Positions 57,764 through 64,000 of a stretch of 64,000 nt of DNA are shown here, in pieces. Position 1 is the first letter of the stretch; every line of letters starts with the position of its first letter. The translations under genes were made by a program, and so were the position numbers. The notes beneath the pieces were generated by a model. It saw only the letters and a list, made by a program, of their open reading frames with translations. It was not told the origin of the DNA and did not search any database. The stretch lies in the NCBI RefSeq assembly GCF_036174265.1, contig NZ_CP108055.1, positions 6,076,001-6,140,000 on the forward strand, written 5' to 3'. Source of the stretch: Streptomyces sp. NBC_00285 (GTDB lineage Bacteria; Actinomycetota; Actinomycetes; Streptomycetales; Streptomycetaceae).

Positions 57764-58462
57764 ATGGCGCAGACCTTCCGGGTCCGCCTCGTAGATGACA
57801 TCGACGGGGGTGAAGCTCAGGAGACTGTGAGCTTCACTTTTGATGGCAAGCCCCGAGAAATCGAACTGTCTCACGAAAATGCTGCGAAATTCCGGCAGAT
57901 CATGCAGCCGTGGATGGAGGCAAGCCGCCCAGCTAAGACCGGCAACATCGCGGTGAAGGGTGCCCCTGCTCCGACGTTGACACAGGCACAGCAGCGCGAA
58001 GAGGGCGTGGCCATCCGCGCCTGGTGCGAGAAGAACCACCTGCCGGTCAACAAGCTCGGCCGTATCCCAGCGATGACGCGCAAAGCCTGGGAGCAGCACA
58101 CCCGCCACGGCGACAGCAGCCTGCTCGACCAGCTCCTGGCCAAGGCCGGCATCGATCCGGATGCGCCGGCAGAACAGGAGCCCGACAGAGTCGTCCCCTT
58201 CGCCAAGGGGCGGGTCTCCGTTGAAGACCACCTGGAACGCATGGCACGTGCCGTCGGCAAGCTGTCCGAACCGCAGGAGACCCGCCTCCGCGCAGCCTGC
58301 GAAGGAAGCGGCACGGCCGCAGCGTCGAACCCCGCCGACCGCAGCAGCTACGACGCTCTCGTCAGGCGTGGCTGCATGCGCCGAGAGACCCAGGACACCT
58401 ACAGCATCTCCGAGGTAGGACGCACCTGGGTACGACTCCACGAAGCAGCACTGACCGCCTGA
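57764..58462 (+). CDS. enlarged Lsr2 paralogue with extra C-terminal domain
   Basis: A 232-residue protein from ATG 57764 (TGGAGGAAGAG upstream). N-terminal Lsr2 domain (VRLVDDIDGGEAQETVSFTFDGKPREIELSHENAAKFR) and the central Lsr2 DNA-binding-like helix pair (IRAWCEKNHLPVNKLGRIPAMTRKAWEQ; the RGR hook is replaced by LGR). Residues about 150-232 form an extra domain with helix-rich and winged-helix-like sequence (SYDALVRRGCMRRETQDTYSISEVGRTWVRL). Such fusion is unusual; it may add sequence-specific binding. Confidence 0.75.
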   Translation: MAQTFRVRLVDDIDGGEAQETVSFTFDGKPREIELSHENAAKFRQIMQPWMEASRPAKTGNIAVKGAPAPTLTQAQQREEGVAIRAWCEKNHLPVNKLGRIPAMTRKAWEQHTRHGDSSLLDQLLAKAGIDPDAPAEQEPDRVVPFAKGRVSVEDHLERMARAVGKLSEPQETRLRAACEGSGTAAASNPADRSSYDALVRRGCMRRETQDTYSISEVGRTWVRLHEAALTA

Positions 58463-58522
58463 CCTCGGAGCCCGCATCCGCCCCCCATGCGGGCCCCACT
58501 CCCCAAACGAAAGCCGCCATGA

Positions 58523-58546
58523 CCCCACCGCGCTCGGTGGGGTTTT
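58523..58546 (+). terminator. terminator with T-run
   Basis: CCCCACCG and CGGTGGGG around CGCT, then TTTT. It ends the first enlarged Lsr2 transcript or attenuates the next gene. Confidence 0.75.
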
Positions 58547-58573
58547 CGTCATGCCCAGAAACAGGAGCCCACC

Positions 58574-59503
58574 ATGCAGAAGACCGTCATCACCCTCATC
58601 GACGACCTCGACTCCACCGGTCAAACCCTGGCCGACGAGACCGTGCCCTTCGCCCTCGACGGTGTCGCCTACGAGATCGACCTCAGCAGCGAGAACGCGC
58701 ACGTCCTACGAGCCAGGCTCAAGGATTTCATTCAGTGCGGTCGAGCCGTCAAGTCCTCCGGCAAGCACGCTTCGCAGCCCGTGACCACGACCTCCGGCAC
58801 CAGCAAGACCAAGGACACCCGCACAACTACCATCCGCGCTTGGGCTGTTGAGCAGGGCGTGATGAAGGCGGGCCAGCGTGGGAAGGTCCCGACCTCCGTC
58901 ACTCAGGCATACGACGCCTTCCAGGCGCACGACAGCGCCCCCCTGAACGAACTTCGCGCCCTTCGTCGGGCTCTCGACTTCACCCCCGGTACCCTCCGGC
59001 CTGCCTCCGACCCCGCGCTGAGGGCAGCCAACGCCGTCGTCACCAGGGAGGCGGAACCGCGTCCGCGCAGGGCTCTGAGGGTCCCGGAGCCTGCCGCTGT
59101 GGAGGAGAGTGAGGACAGCGGCCCGTCCGCCGAGGACGGGGACGAGGCCAAGGCTCGCGAGCACTACACCGACCTGAAGGAGGCCGGCCTGCTCAGCGAC
59201 CGCGCTTCGGCCGAGGGGTACTGGGAGCGACGCACGGCAGGCGGCCTGGACCGCACCGACAAGGTTGCGAAAATGACCTTGGTCGAACGCATCGAGATCC
59301 TCACCCCGAGGAACGTCACCCTGCTCGCCAAGCTGGCCGGCCTCATCGCCCCCGACGGGCCCGGCAAGATCAGCTACCTGAAGTCCTCCGTCGAGCGACT
59401 GGAGAACCTCGAAGTCATCGTCCAGGACCCCGAGTCCCCCTACGGCTGGTCCATCACCGACTTCGGCAGGTACGCCCACGAGCTGCACAGCATGGGCGAG
59501 TAG
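58574..59503 (+). CDS. enlarged Lsr2 paralogue with long C-terminal extension
   Basis: A 309-residue protein. Lsr2 N-domain: KTVITLIDDLDSTGQTLADETVPF...YEIDLSSENAHVLRARL. DNA-binding-like part: IRAWAVEQGVMKAGQRGKVPTSVTQAYDAF (QRGK in place of RGR). Residues about 110-309 have linkers and an acidic stretch followed by a helical domain (KMTLVERIEILTPRNVTLLAKLAGLI...YLKSSVERLENLEVI). It directly follows the other enlarged Lsr2 gene with a terminator between. The extra domain is unidentified. Confidence 0.75.
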   Translation: MQKTVITLIDDLDSTGQTLADETVPFALDGVAYEIDLSSENAHVLRARLKDFIQCGRAVKSSGKHASQPVTTTSGTSKTKDTRTTTIRAWAVEQGVMKAGQRGKVPTSVTQAYDAFQAHDSAPLNELRALRRALDFTPGTLRPASDPALRAANAVVTREAEPRPRRALRVPEPAAVEESEDSGPSAEDGDEAKAREHYTDLKEAGLLSDRASAEGYWERRTAGGLDRTDKVAKMTLVERIEILTPRNVTLLAKLAGLIAPDGPGKISYLKSSVERLENLEVIVQDPESPYGWSITDFGRYAHELHSMGE

Positions 59504-59752
59504 CCCGCAGTGACAGGACCGGCACCATCCCGGGACAGCTCGCGGACATTGGAGAGGCGAATAGCGGCAAGAAGCTCAGCCAACTGGGCGCATCGGCGGC
59601 CCAGTTGGAGAACGTCGAGTTCATCGAGCGGAACAGGGGAGGCGAACTGGGTTGCAAGATCACTTAGTTCGGCCGCAACTCGCACAAGGCGCGTGGCTCG
59701 CAGACCACATGGCGTGTGTGTGCTGTGCGGACTGAATGTGGATGAGTAGTGA

Positions 59753-59778
59753 AGCCCGTAGTCAGACGACTGCGGGCT
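59753..59778. terminator. hairpin terminator
   Basis: AGCCCGTAGTC and GACTGCGGGCT around AGAC. Confidence 0.6.
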
Positions 59779-59798
59779 ACTTCTGGATCGCACGAACA

Positions 59799-59816
59799 TT
59801 CACCCGTTCGAGTGGT
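59799..59816. promoter_or_regulatory. 18-bp palindrome, candidate repressor site (site 5)
   Basis: TTCACCCGTTCGAGTGGT; reverse-complement orientation, 14 of 18 consens positions match. Confidence 0.45.
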
Positions 59817-59907
59817 GCCTAAACATTTCTTTCAAGGGCGTTCCAGACAGAAGACTTTGCCGGTTAGTTTGTTCGGAACGAAATTGGCCCGCCACAAGGA
59901 GTGACCG

Positions 59908-60333
59908 GTGGAACTCAAGCCCGTGAGTGACGAAGAGGTCTACGCCCACGTCGAGTCGATCCCGCAGGAACTCGTCGACTGCCTCGCAGACCGCCACACA
60001 TGGGTCGCATACGACTGGCACGGCGAGAACGCCAACGGCCGGCCCGTTCGCAACCCGAACAACGCTGTGTCCATCAACGTCACCCAGCGCTGCGACCGGT
60101 GCGACGAGCTGCGACACGCCACCCTGACCATCGGCCGGCGCGGACCCATCGACCGGACGGGGTGGAGCTACAGCAACCGCCACCCTGCGCTCGTCAGCCC
60201 CCAGGGCATCAGCAAGACCGGCATCAGCGTCCGCCGCGAGCTGGGCATCAACAAGCTCTGGGCGGGCATCGCCGAAGCACCCATCCCCCTGCGCAGCGTG
60301 AAGAGCACCAAGTCCGCCCGGGGCGCCGCCTGA
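59908..60333 (+). CDS. unknown protein
   Basis: A 141-residue protein from GTG 59908 (AAGGAG upstream). Has a QRCDRCDELRHATLT segment with a C-x2-C pair and a basic C-terminus ending SVKSTKSARGAA. Probably zinc-binding; similar genes occur in actinophages. Function unknown. Coupled to the next gene (ATG inside TGATG). Confidence 0.6.
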   Translation: MELKPVSDEEVYAHVESIPQELVDCLADRHTWVAYDWHGENANGRPVRNPNNAVSINVTQRCDRCDELRHATLTIGRRGPIDRTGWSYSNRHPALVSPQGISKTGISVRRELGINKLWAGIAEAPIPLRSVKSTKSARGAA

Positions 60334-61031
60334 TGGCCAAGGCTCTCCTCGACGTCATCACCTGCGACTGGCACGCCGCACTCCCCGAGAAGCCCAAGGT
60401 TGCAGCGCAGAACGAACGACTTCTCGAAGGCGGCGGCAAGGTCGACCTGTGCGACCCATGCGCCTGGTTCTTCGACGTGTTCTACACCCGGCGCTCGGAG
60501 ATCCTCCCCATGCTCCAGGCCGAGGTTCTGGACGCCTTCCACCGCTCAGCGCGCAGAGAGCAGCCGAACCGCCGCGCCCCCGCACAACTCTCCCTCGCCC
60601 AGGAGGAGTCGTTGGCGGAAACAGCCCCCGTAGCGGCCACAGCTCCTGCGAAAGCCGCTGACAGCAAGCGGAAGGTGCCGAAGCGGGGGGTCTGGAAGGA
60701 CGAGGAGGTGCAAGTCCGCTGCCCCCTCCCGCACCGGGCCGGCAGCCCCCGCAAATACTGGGTCGACATCCGCAACCGGACGGCCCACGCCAAGAGCCAC
60801 AAGAAAGGGAACGGCGATCCCTACGACGGCCCGGACATCGCCTTCGTGCTCCAGGAGGAAGCCGTCTTCACCCACTTCTGCACTGATCACCAGGTGTGTG
60901 CCGAAAACGGCGGCTACGGCTTCACCAGCGAGGCGGGGCTCAGGGCCCACATCAACAAGTCGAAGGACTGGCCCCAGGCCACCACGGAAGCCAAGGACGC
61001 AGCAGCAATGCGCCGCCAGTCCGCCGCATAA
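60333..61031 (+). CDS. unknown protein with Lsr2-partner-like or HNH-like context and C2H2-type end
   Basis: A 232-residue protein. N-terminal part: DVITCDWHAALPEK and VDLCDPCAWFFDVFY (Cys pairs); a disordered Ala/Lys-rich linker; C-terminal part with RCPLPHRAGSPRKYWVDIRNR and FCTDHQVCAENGGYGFTSEAGLRAHINKS, which resembles a C2H2 finger followed by its helix. Likely nucleic-acid-binding. Function unknown. Terminator follows. Confidence 0.55.
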   Translation: MAKALLDVITCDWHAALPEKPKVAAQNERLLEGGGKVDLCDPCAWFFDVFYTRRSEILPMLQAEVLDAFHRSARREQPNRRAPAQLSLAQEESLAETAPVAATAPAKAADSKRKVPKRGVWKDEEVQVRCPLPHRAGSPRKYWVDIRNRTAHAKSHKKGNGDPYDGPDIAFVLQEEAVFTHFCTDHQVCAENGGYGFTSEAGLRAHINKSKDWPQATTEAKDAAAMRRQSAA

Positions 61032-61047
61032 TCCGTCCCCCTTACGA

Positions 61048-61084
61048 AAGCCCCCGGCCAGCCCAGAACTGCCGCCGGGGGCTT
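61048..61084 (+). terminator. hairpin terminator between convergent genes
   Basis: AAGCCCCCGGC and GCCGGGGGCTT around a 15-nt loop. Confidence 0.75.
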
Positions 61085-61093
61085 CCGCGTGCG

Positions 61094-61633
61094 TCAGCGA
61101 GACGGCCGACTGAGGATCACGGGCGTGCCCAGCCGCGTCTCGATGTGCGGCTCCTCCCGCACCGGCGTGCCGGCCGACAGTTGCAGCCGCACCAGGGCAA
61201 CGTGCTCCGGGCTGGAGAGCACCTCGTCGATTTGGGCCGGCGGCATGGCGCCGGGTGCTCCGCCGTACCACTGAGCGAGCGACAGAGCCCGTAGGGCCTC
61301 CACGGTGTCCATCAGGCCGCCCTCGGGCTCGCACCCCCAGGGGCAGGCCATCTCCGGGAAGAGCCCCCACAGCCGACACAGAATCGGCCGTGCGTCGTAG
61401 ACGCGGCAGCGCTTGGTCTCCTGGTCCAGCACGTTGCACACCGTCCCGTACGGTCGGCCGTCCGGCCCCGTGACGAGATGCCCCTCCTGGAGGCGCAGGC
61501 CGGCCCTCTGGGTGCGCCGGATATCGACGGGGGTCGCGCCCACGTTTCCGCCGCACGAGCCCCAGCATTTACCGGCGCAGTTGATAGCGGGCAGCGACTC
61601 GTACAGTTTCGTCAGAGCTGGTTCGTCACGCAT
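61094..61633 (-). CDS. YkgJ-family cysteine-cluster protein
   Basis: A 179-residue protein with the YkgJ pattern: INCAGKCWGSCGG (C-x3-C-x3-C) near the start, then CNVLDQETKRCRVYDARPILCRLWG and ACPWGCEP. The family is a predicted metal- or Fe-S-binding protein of unknown role, common in phages and bacteria. Read leftward from a region with two palindromic sites; a repressor there could control it. Start ATG 61633. Confidence 0.8.
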   Translation of the reverse strand: MRDEPALTKLYESLPAINCAGKCWGSCGGNVGATPVDIRRTQRAGLRLQEGHLVTGPDGRPYGTVCNVLDQETKRCRVYDARPILCRLWGLFPEMACPWGCEPEGGLMDTVEALRALSLAQWYGGAPGAMPPAQIDEVLSSPEHVALVRLQLSAGTPVREEPHIETRLGTPVILSRPSR

Positions 61634-61669
61634 GGGGCGACCCTAACTGCGCCCCCCACCCCCGTGCCG

Positions 61670-61687
61670 ATCGCCCATTCGTGTGAC
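61670..61687. promoter_or_regulatory. 18-bp palindrome, candidate repressor site (site 6)
   Basis: Minus-strand GTCACACGAATGGGCGAT, 15 of 18 consensus matches, just upstream of the YkgJ-like start (61633). Confidence 0.5.
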
Positions 61688-61720
61688 GCCATAACAATTT
61701 TGGACGGAAAATGCTGCTTC

Positions 61721-61738
61721 CACCATTCGAGGGGTGAC
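61721..61738. promoter_or_regulatory. degenerate palindrome near site 6 (site 7)
   Basis: CACCATTCGAGGGGTGAC keeps the ATTCGAG core and the GGGTGAC arm with a 3-bp offset. The TATAAT-like hexamer at 61773 and the next ATG follow on the plus strand. Confidence 0.35.
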
Positions 61739-61807
61739 GCGGGTCTGTTTGGTTGACGCCGCACGTTTGTATAATTGCTCGGAAAATATCGCCCCTAATG
61801 TGCCGGT

Positions 61808-62008
61808 ATGGCACCCAGCGGACACGCCTTTCAAAGCCGGACGGCCCAGCACCCCACGGAAGAGGAGTGCTGGGCCGGGTTCTGGGAAGTCATCGGCGAG
61901 GCGGCGTACCGGATCTGGCGCGAGGAGTCACGCGGCGACGGCCTCGGCGGCTTGCTCCTCGATGATCCGGTCCCAGTCGACGCGCCGGCCGGGGACGAGC
62001 TTCTCTGA
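61808..62008 (+). CDS. unknown small protein overlapping the integrase 3' end
   Basis: A 66-residue protein: MAPSGHAFQSRTAQHPTEEECWAGFWEVIGEAAYRIWREE... The core is protein-like and an AT-rich TATAAT lies 30 bp upstream. It overlaps the integrase 3' end by 81 bp, convergent. May be an excisionase-like or regulatory small protein, but no HTH or family is clear. Confidence 0.4.
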   Translation: MAPSGHAFQSRTAQHPTEEECWAGFWEVIGEAAYRIWREESRGDGLGGLLLDDPVPVDAPAGDELL

Positions 62009-63646
62009 GACGGGCGCCCACTTCGGGACGATCTCCAGCTTGTTGCGCTGCTTCCCCGGCGTCTTGATAACCACGATGTGGTCGATGATGACGCCGAGTG
62101 CCTTACGGCGCTCCTGGTGAGTCATCTTGCCCCAGACCTTGAGGAAGCCCTGAAACGCTTCCTTCGGGGGCACGCTGTTACTGGCGACGGAATCTTGCAG
62201 CAGGAGAAGCCGCTGCTCGATGATCCGGAGATCGCCCTGCTTCTCCTCAGTCTTCTTCTTCACTGCCTCCTTCGTGAGCACGCCTTCGAGGAGTGCATCC
62301 GCCAGCTTCTCCAAGTCAGACTTGAGCTTCTTCTTCTGCTTCTCCAGATCGGCCAGTGTCTGAGCGTCCACGGTCACTCGCGCTTGCCGCTGCATCGCCA
62401 ATGCCGCTTGTTCTTCGCCCTTGGCCCGAGCAGTCACCCACTTCAGTACTTGCTTCTCCGCCATGGAGAGCCGAATCGTGACGCCCTCGCACTCTTGGGT
62501 CTGGTTCTCACACTGGCAGCGGAAAGTGACCGCAGGGGGGTTACCGCCCACCATCGCCCCCATGGACGCGAGACAGCGCGCCATCTTCATGGAGCCGTCC
62601 TTCTGCCGCTTCTCACGGTCCCGGCCGCACCGCATGAGCGACGAAAGGGACCACTTGGGTGTGGTCGTACGAGTTTCGGCCTTCGACTGCTTCCGGCGAC
62701 GCTGGACGTAACGCATCCACGTGCCCAGCGAGATGATTCGCTTGTGGGCACCGCGCTTCCAGGACATCCAATCCCAGGGCCCACGCTGGTCGGCATCGTA
62801 GGCGTTGATCCGGAGAAGTCCCGCAGCAAATCCGGAGTCCATGGACTGCCGCAGACTCGTAGCGGTGATCCGGTTCCCGTAGATGGAGCGCAGGCCCTTG
62901 GCGGCGAGCTGCTTGGCAAGCGTCGGGAAGTTCACGCCCTTGACGTAGAGCCTGTACGCCTCGGCGTACAGCTTGGCGAACTTCGAGTGGGGCTGGAGGA
63001 TGCCTTCGCACGTTTTGCAGTGCTCGTAGGAGCGCTCGTTCGTTTCGCTCCGCCGACAGTCGGGGCATCGGTCGTAACCGAGAACGGGACGGCCGAAGTG
63101 GGGGCGGTTTCGGTCGTGCCGGTTCTGTGCTGCTCTGGCCCACCCCTCACCGATTTTCATACTCGCGTGCTCGTCCATGTTCATGAAGTGGTTCATGATC
63201 ATGAGACCGTCGGCGGTCGTCGGGTCAATGGGCTGAGTGGCGGAAATGAGGACGCCGCCGGCCGAGTACAGCTCGCGAACATGAGCGCGAGACTCTTCGA
63301 GGTTTCGGCCCCACCGGCTAGTCTCCAGCACGATGATGCAGTTGATCTCGCCGCGCCGGATCATCTCGATGATTTCCATGACTTTGCGCTCATGGAAGCT
63401 GCGGCCGGACTCATCCACGTCGTAGATGACCTCGGGGCCCACCAGCTCGACACCGCGAATCTGCGCGGCGGCCTTGCCGGTACTCACCTGAATTTCGGGG
63501 CTTTCCATTTTCTGGCGCCCCATGCTGACACGGACATAAATGACTCCGCGCAGCGTCTCCTTGCCGAGCTGTGCCCGGCTCCAGGCCCGAATTTTGATCT
63601 GGTTCTTGGTGCTGATCCTGTGCCGGTTGGCGACGTCCGTGACCAT
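61928..63646 (-). CDS. int: large serine integrase
   Basis: A 572-residue large serine recombinase. Catalytic Ser is in VIYVRVSMGRQ (Ser41); the resolvase core continues to about residue 185 (VIYDVDESGRSFHERKV, CIIVLETSRWGRN). The recombinase domain has CPDCRRSETNERSYEHCKTC (about 208-227), a four-Cys insert, and the zinc-ribbon domain has MRCGRDREK...FRCQCENQTQEC. A coiled coil (ADLEKQKKKLKSDLEKLADALL) follows. It integrates the phage at the adjacent host gene. Start ATG 63646, CCAGGAGGG upstream. Confidence 0.93.
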   Translation of the reverse strand: MVTDVANRHRISTKNQIKIRAWSRAQLGKETLRGVIYVRVSMGRQKMESPEIQVSTGKAAAQIRGVELVGPEVIYDVDESGRSFHERKVMEIIEMIRRGEINCIIVLETSRWGRNLEESRAHVRELYSAGGVLISATQPIDPTTADGLMIMNHFMNMDEHASMKIGEGWARAAQNRHDRNRPHFGRPVLGYDRCPDCRRSETNERSYEHCKTCEGILQPHSKFAKLYAEAYRLYVKGVNFPTLAKQLAAKGLRSIYGNRITATSLRQSMDSGFAAGLLRINAYDADQRGPWDWMSWKRGAHKRIISLGTWMRYVQRRRKQSKAETRTTTPKWSLSSLMRCGRDREKRQKDGSMKMARCLASMGAMVGGNPPAVTFRCQCENQTQECEGVTIRLSMAEKQVLKWVTARAKGEEQAALAMQRQARVTVDAQTLADLEKQKKKLKSDLEKLADALLEGVLTKEAVKKKTEEKQGDLRIIEQRLLLLQDSVASNSVPPKEAFQGFLKVWGKMTHQERRKALGVIIDHIVVIKTPGKQRNKLEIVPKWAPVSEKLVPGRRVDWDRIIEEQAAEAVAA

Positions 63647-63770
63647 GGCTTCCCTCCTGGGACCAGCGTCAGTCGGGGCGTCGCAGGAGGGTCCGAGCCG
63701 CGCCGAGGAGGCGGAGGAACCACCCGCCCAGACGTACGCTATGTCCGCGTCTTGGCGTTCGCCATGATCA
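63647..63770. other. phage/host attachment junction (attL or attR)
   Basis: About 100 bp of phage-side DNA follow the integrase start, with IR CCTCCTGGGACC...GGAGGGTCC and GAGGAGGCGGAGG. The host-like frame stops matching a complete protein at codon 81 (SYALIMAN) and ends five codons later, so crossover is near 63748-63766 (ATCATGGCGAACGCC on the minus strand). The exact core needs the other junction. Confidence 0.6.
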
Positions 63771-63999
63771 GCGCGTACGACCTGAGGACCTCGCCGCGGC
63801 CGGTCAGCACGGGCCAGCCGGGGTGTACGCAGGAGACCACGCCGGAGTCGGCCGGGTCGTGGTACTCCTCGTCGACGCCCAGGTCGGCCGGGGTGAGCCA
63901 GAACGACGACAGCTCGTCGAAGTCGCCGCGCTCCAGTGCCTCGTAGAAGGCCGTATTGGCGGCTTCGACCTGTTCCACGTCGGTGTGGGGGGCGCTCAC
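63739..63999 (-). pseudogene. SnoaL/NTF2-like host gene, truncated by prophage integration
   Basis: Frame from GTG 63999 (MSAPHTDVEQVEAANTAFYEALERGDF...) is the N-terminal half of a SnoaL-like (NTF2 superfamily) protein of Streptomyces, with ELSSFWLTPADLGVDEEYHDPADSGVVSCVHPGWPVLTGRGEVLRSYALIMAN. In the usual full-length gene about 60-70 more residues follow; here phage DNA adds AKTRT and a stop. It shows that the insertion disrupts this gene, unless the phage supplies a promoter and the rest is expressed from the other junction. Residues beyond 63999 are outside the window. Confidence 0.75.
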
Positions 64000-64000
64000 C

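Larger units (their letters stand above)
59504..59907. other. 404-bp intergenic region
   Basis: Contains a terminator (59753-59778), a candidate palindrome (59799-59816) and the promoter region of the 59908 gene. A minus-strand frame (about 59520-59700) has some protein-like sequence but no clear start and overlaps the Lsr2 gene end; it may be a remnant. Confidence 0.5.

Noticed and set aside
59440..59799. Minus-strand frame of 119 codons with some protein-like sequence
   Set aside because: No start site, overlaps the Lsr2 gene end and a terminator; could be a remnant but is not supported.
61773..61808. Sigma-70 promoter with TTGACG and TATAAT before 61808
   Set aside because: The spacer between the hexamers is only 11 bp, so the TTGACG cannot be the -35 for that TATAAT.

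Overview
The window is high-GC actinobacterial DNA, most likely from Streptomyces: GTG and ATG starts behind GGAGG-type ribosome sites, and Streptomyces-typical families such as Lsr2, a DUF5753-type HTH regulator with DUF397 and an RsbW-like ATPase, and KTSC. Almost all of it is one integrated temperate phage. The right end is a phage/chromosome junction: a large serine integrase (61928-63646) reads away from a host SnoaL/NTF2-like gene (63739-63999) that is cut after about 81 codons. The left end lies outside the window, because the tape-measure gene runs off position 1. Baseplate, lysis and most replication genes are therefore probably to the left.

Positions 1-19765 (minus strand) hold the late block, read from terminase leftwards: terL, two small proteins, SPP1-type portal, scaffold, N4-gp56-type major capsid protein, connectors, fibre/adhesin genes, tail terminator, contractile sheath, tail tube, tail chaperone, tape measure. 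A contractile-tailed temperate actinophage is itself uncommon. Three things stand out here. A 286-nt group I intron splits the capsid gene. The tail chaperone carries an extension that can only be reached by a +1 or -2 ribosomal frameshift. Related leader hairpins precede scaffold, capsid and tail tube.

Positions 19842-41119 are the accessory/control region. It has a tyrosine recombinase beside terL, a pentapeptide-repeat protein, and a peptide-plus-HExxH-hydroxylase pair resembling a RiPP locus. It also has a WhiJ/AbaA-like cassette (DUF5753 HTH, DUF397, RsbW-like ATPase), a STAS anti-anti-sigma protein, an Fn3 protein, tRNA-like fragments, a DNase I-fold protein, a HEPN-like protein and an Lsr2. 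Five clusters of the decamer TGCGTACGCA (12-bp period) lie upstream of the regulator cassette, the STAS gene and several unknown genes, so they look like one regulon.

Positions 41120-43582 are 2.4 kb with no convincing gene and many hairpins. Positions 43583-61031 are a rightward series of small early-type genes with repeated terminators, two different cytosine-C5 methyltransferases, a DUF932 protein and two enlarged Lsr2 paralogues. An 18-bp palindrome (GTCACTCGAATGGGTGAC and variants) recurs upstream of several of these genes and near the integrase end, and is a candidate repressor site. No DNA polymerase, primase, helicase, endolysin or holin was recognised inside the window.
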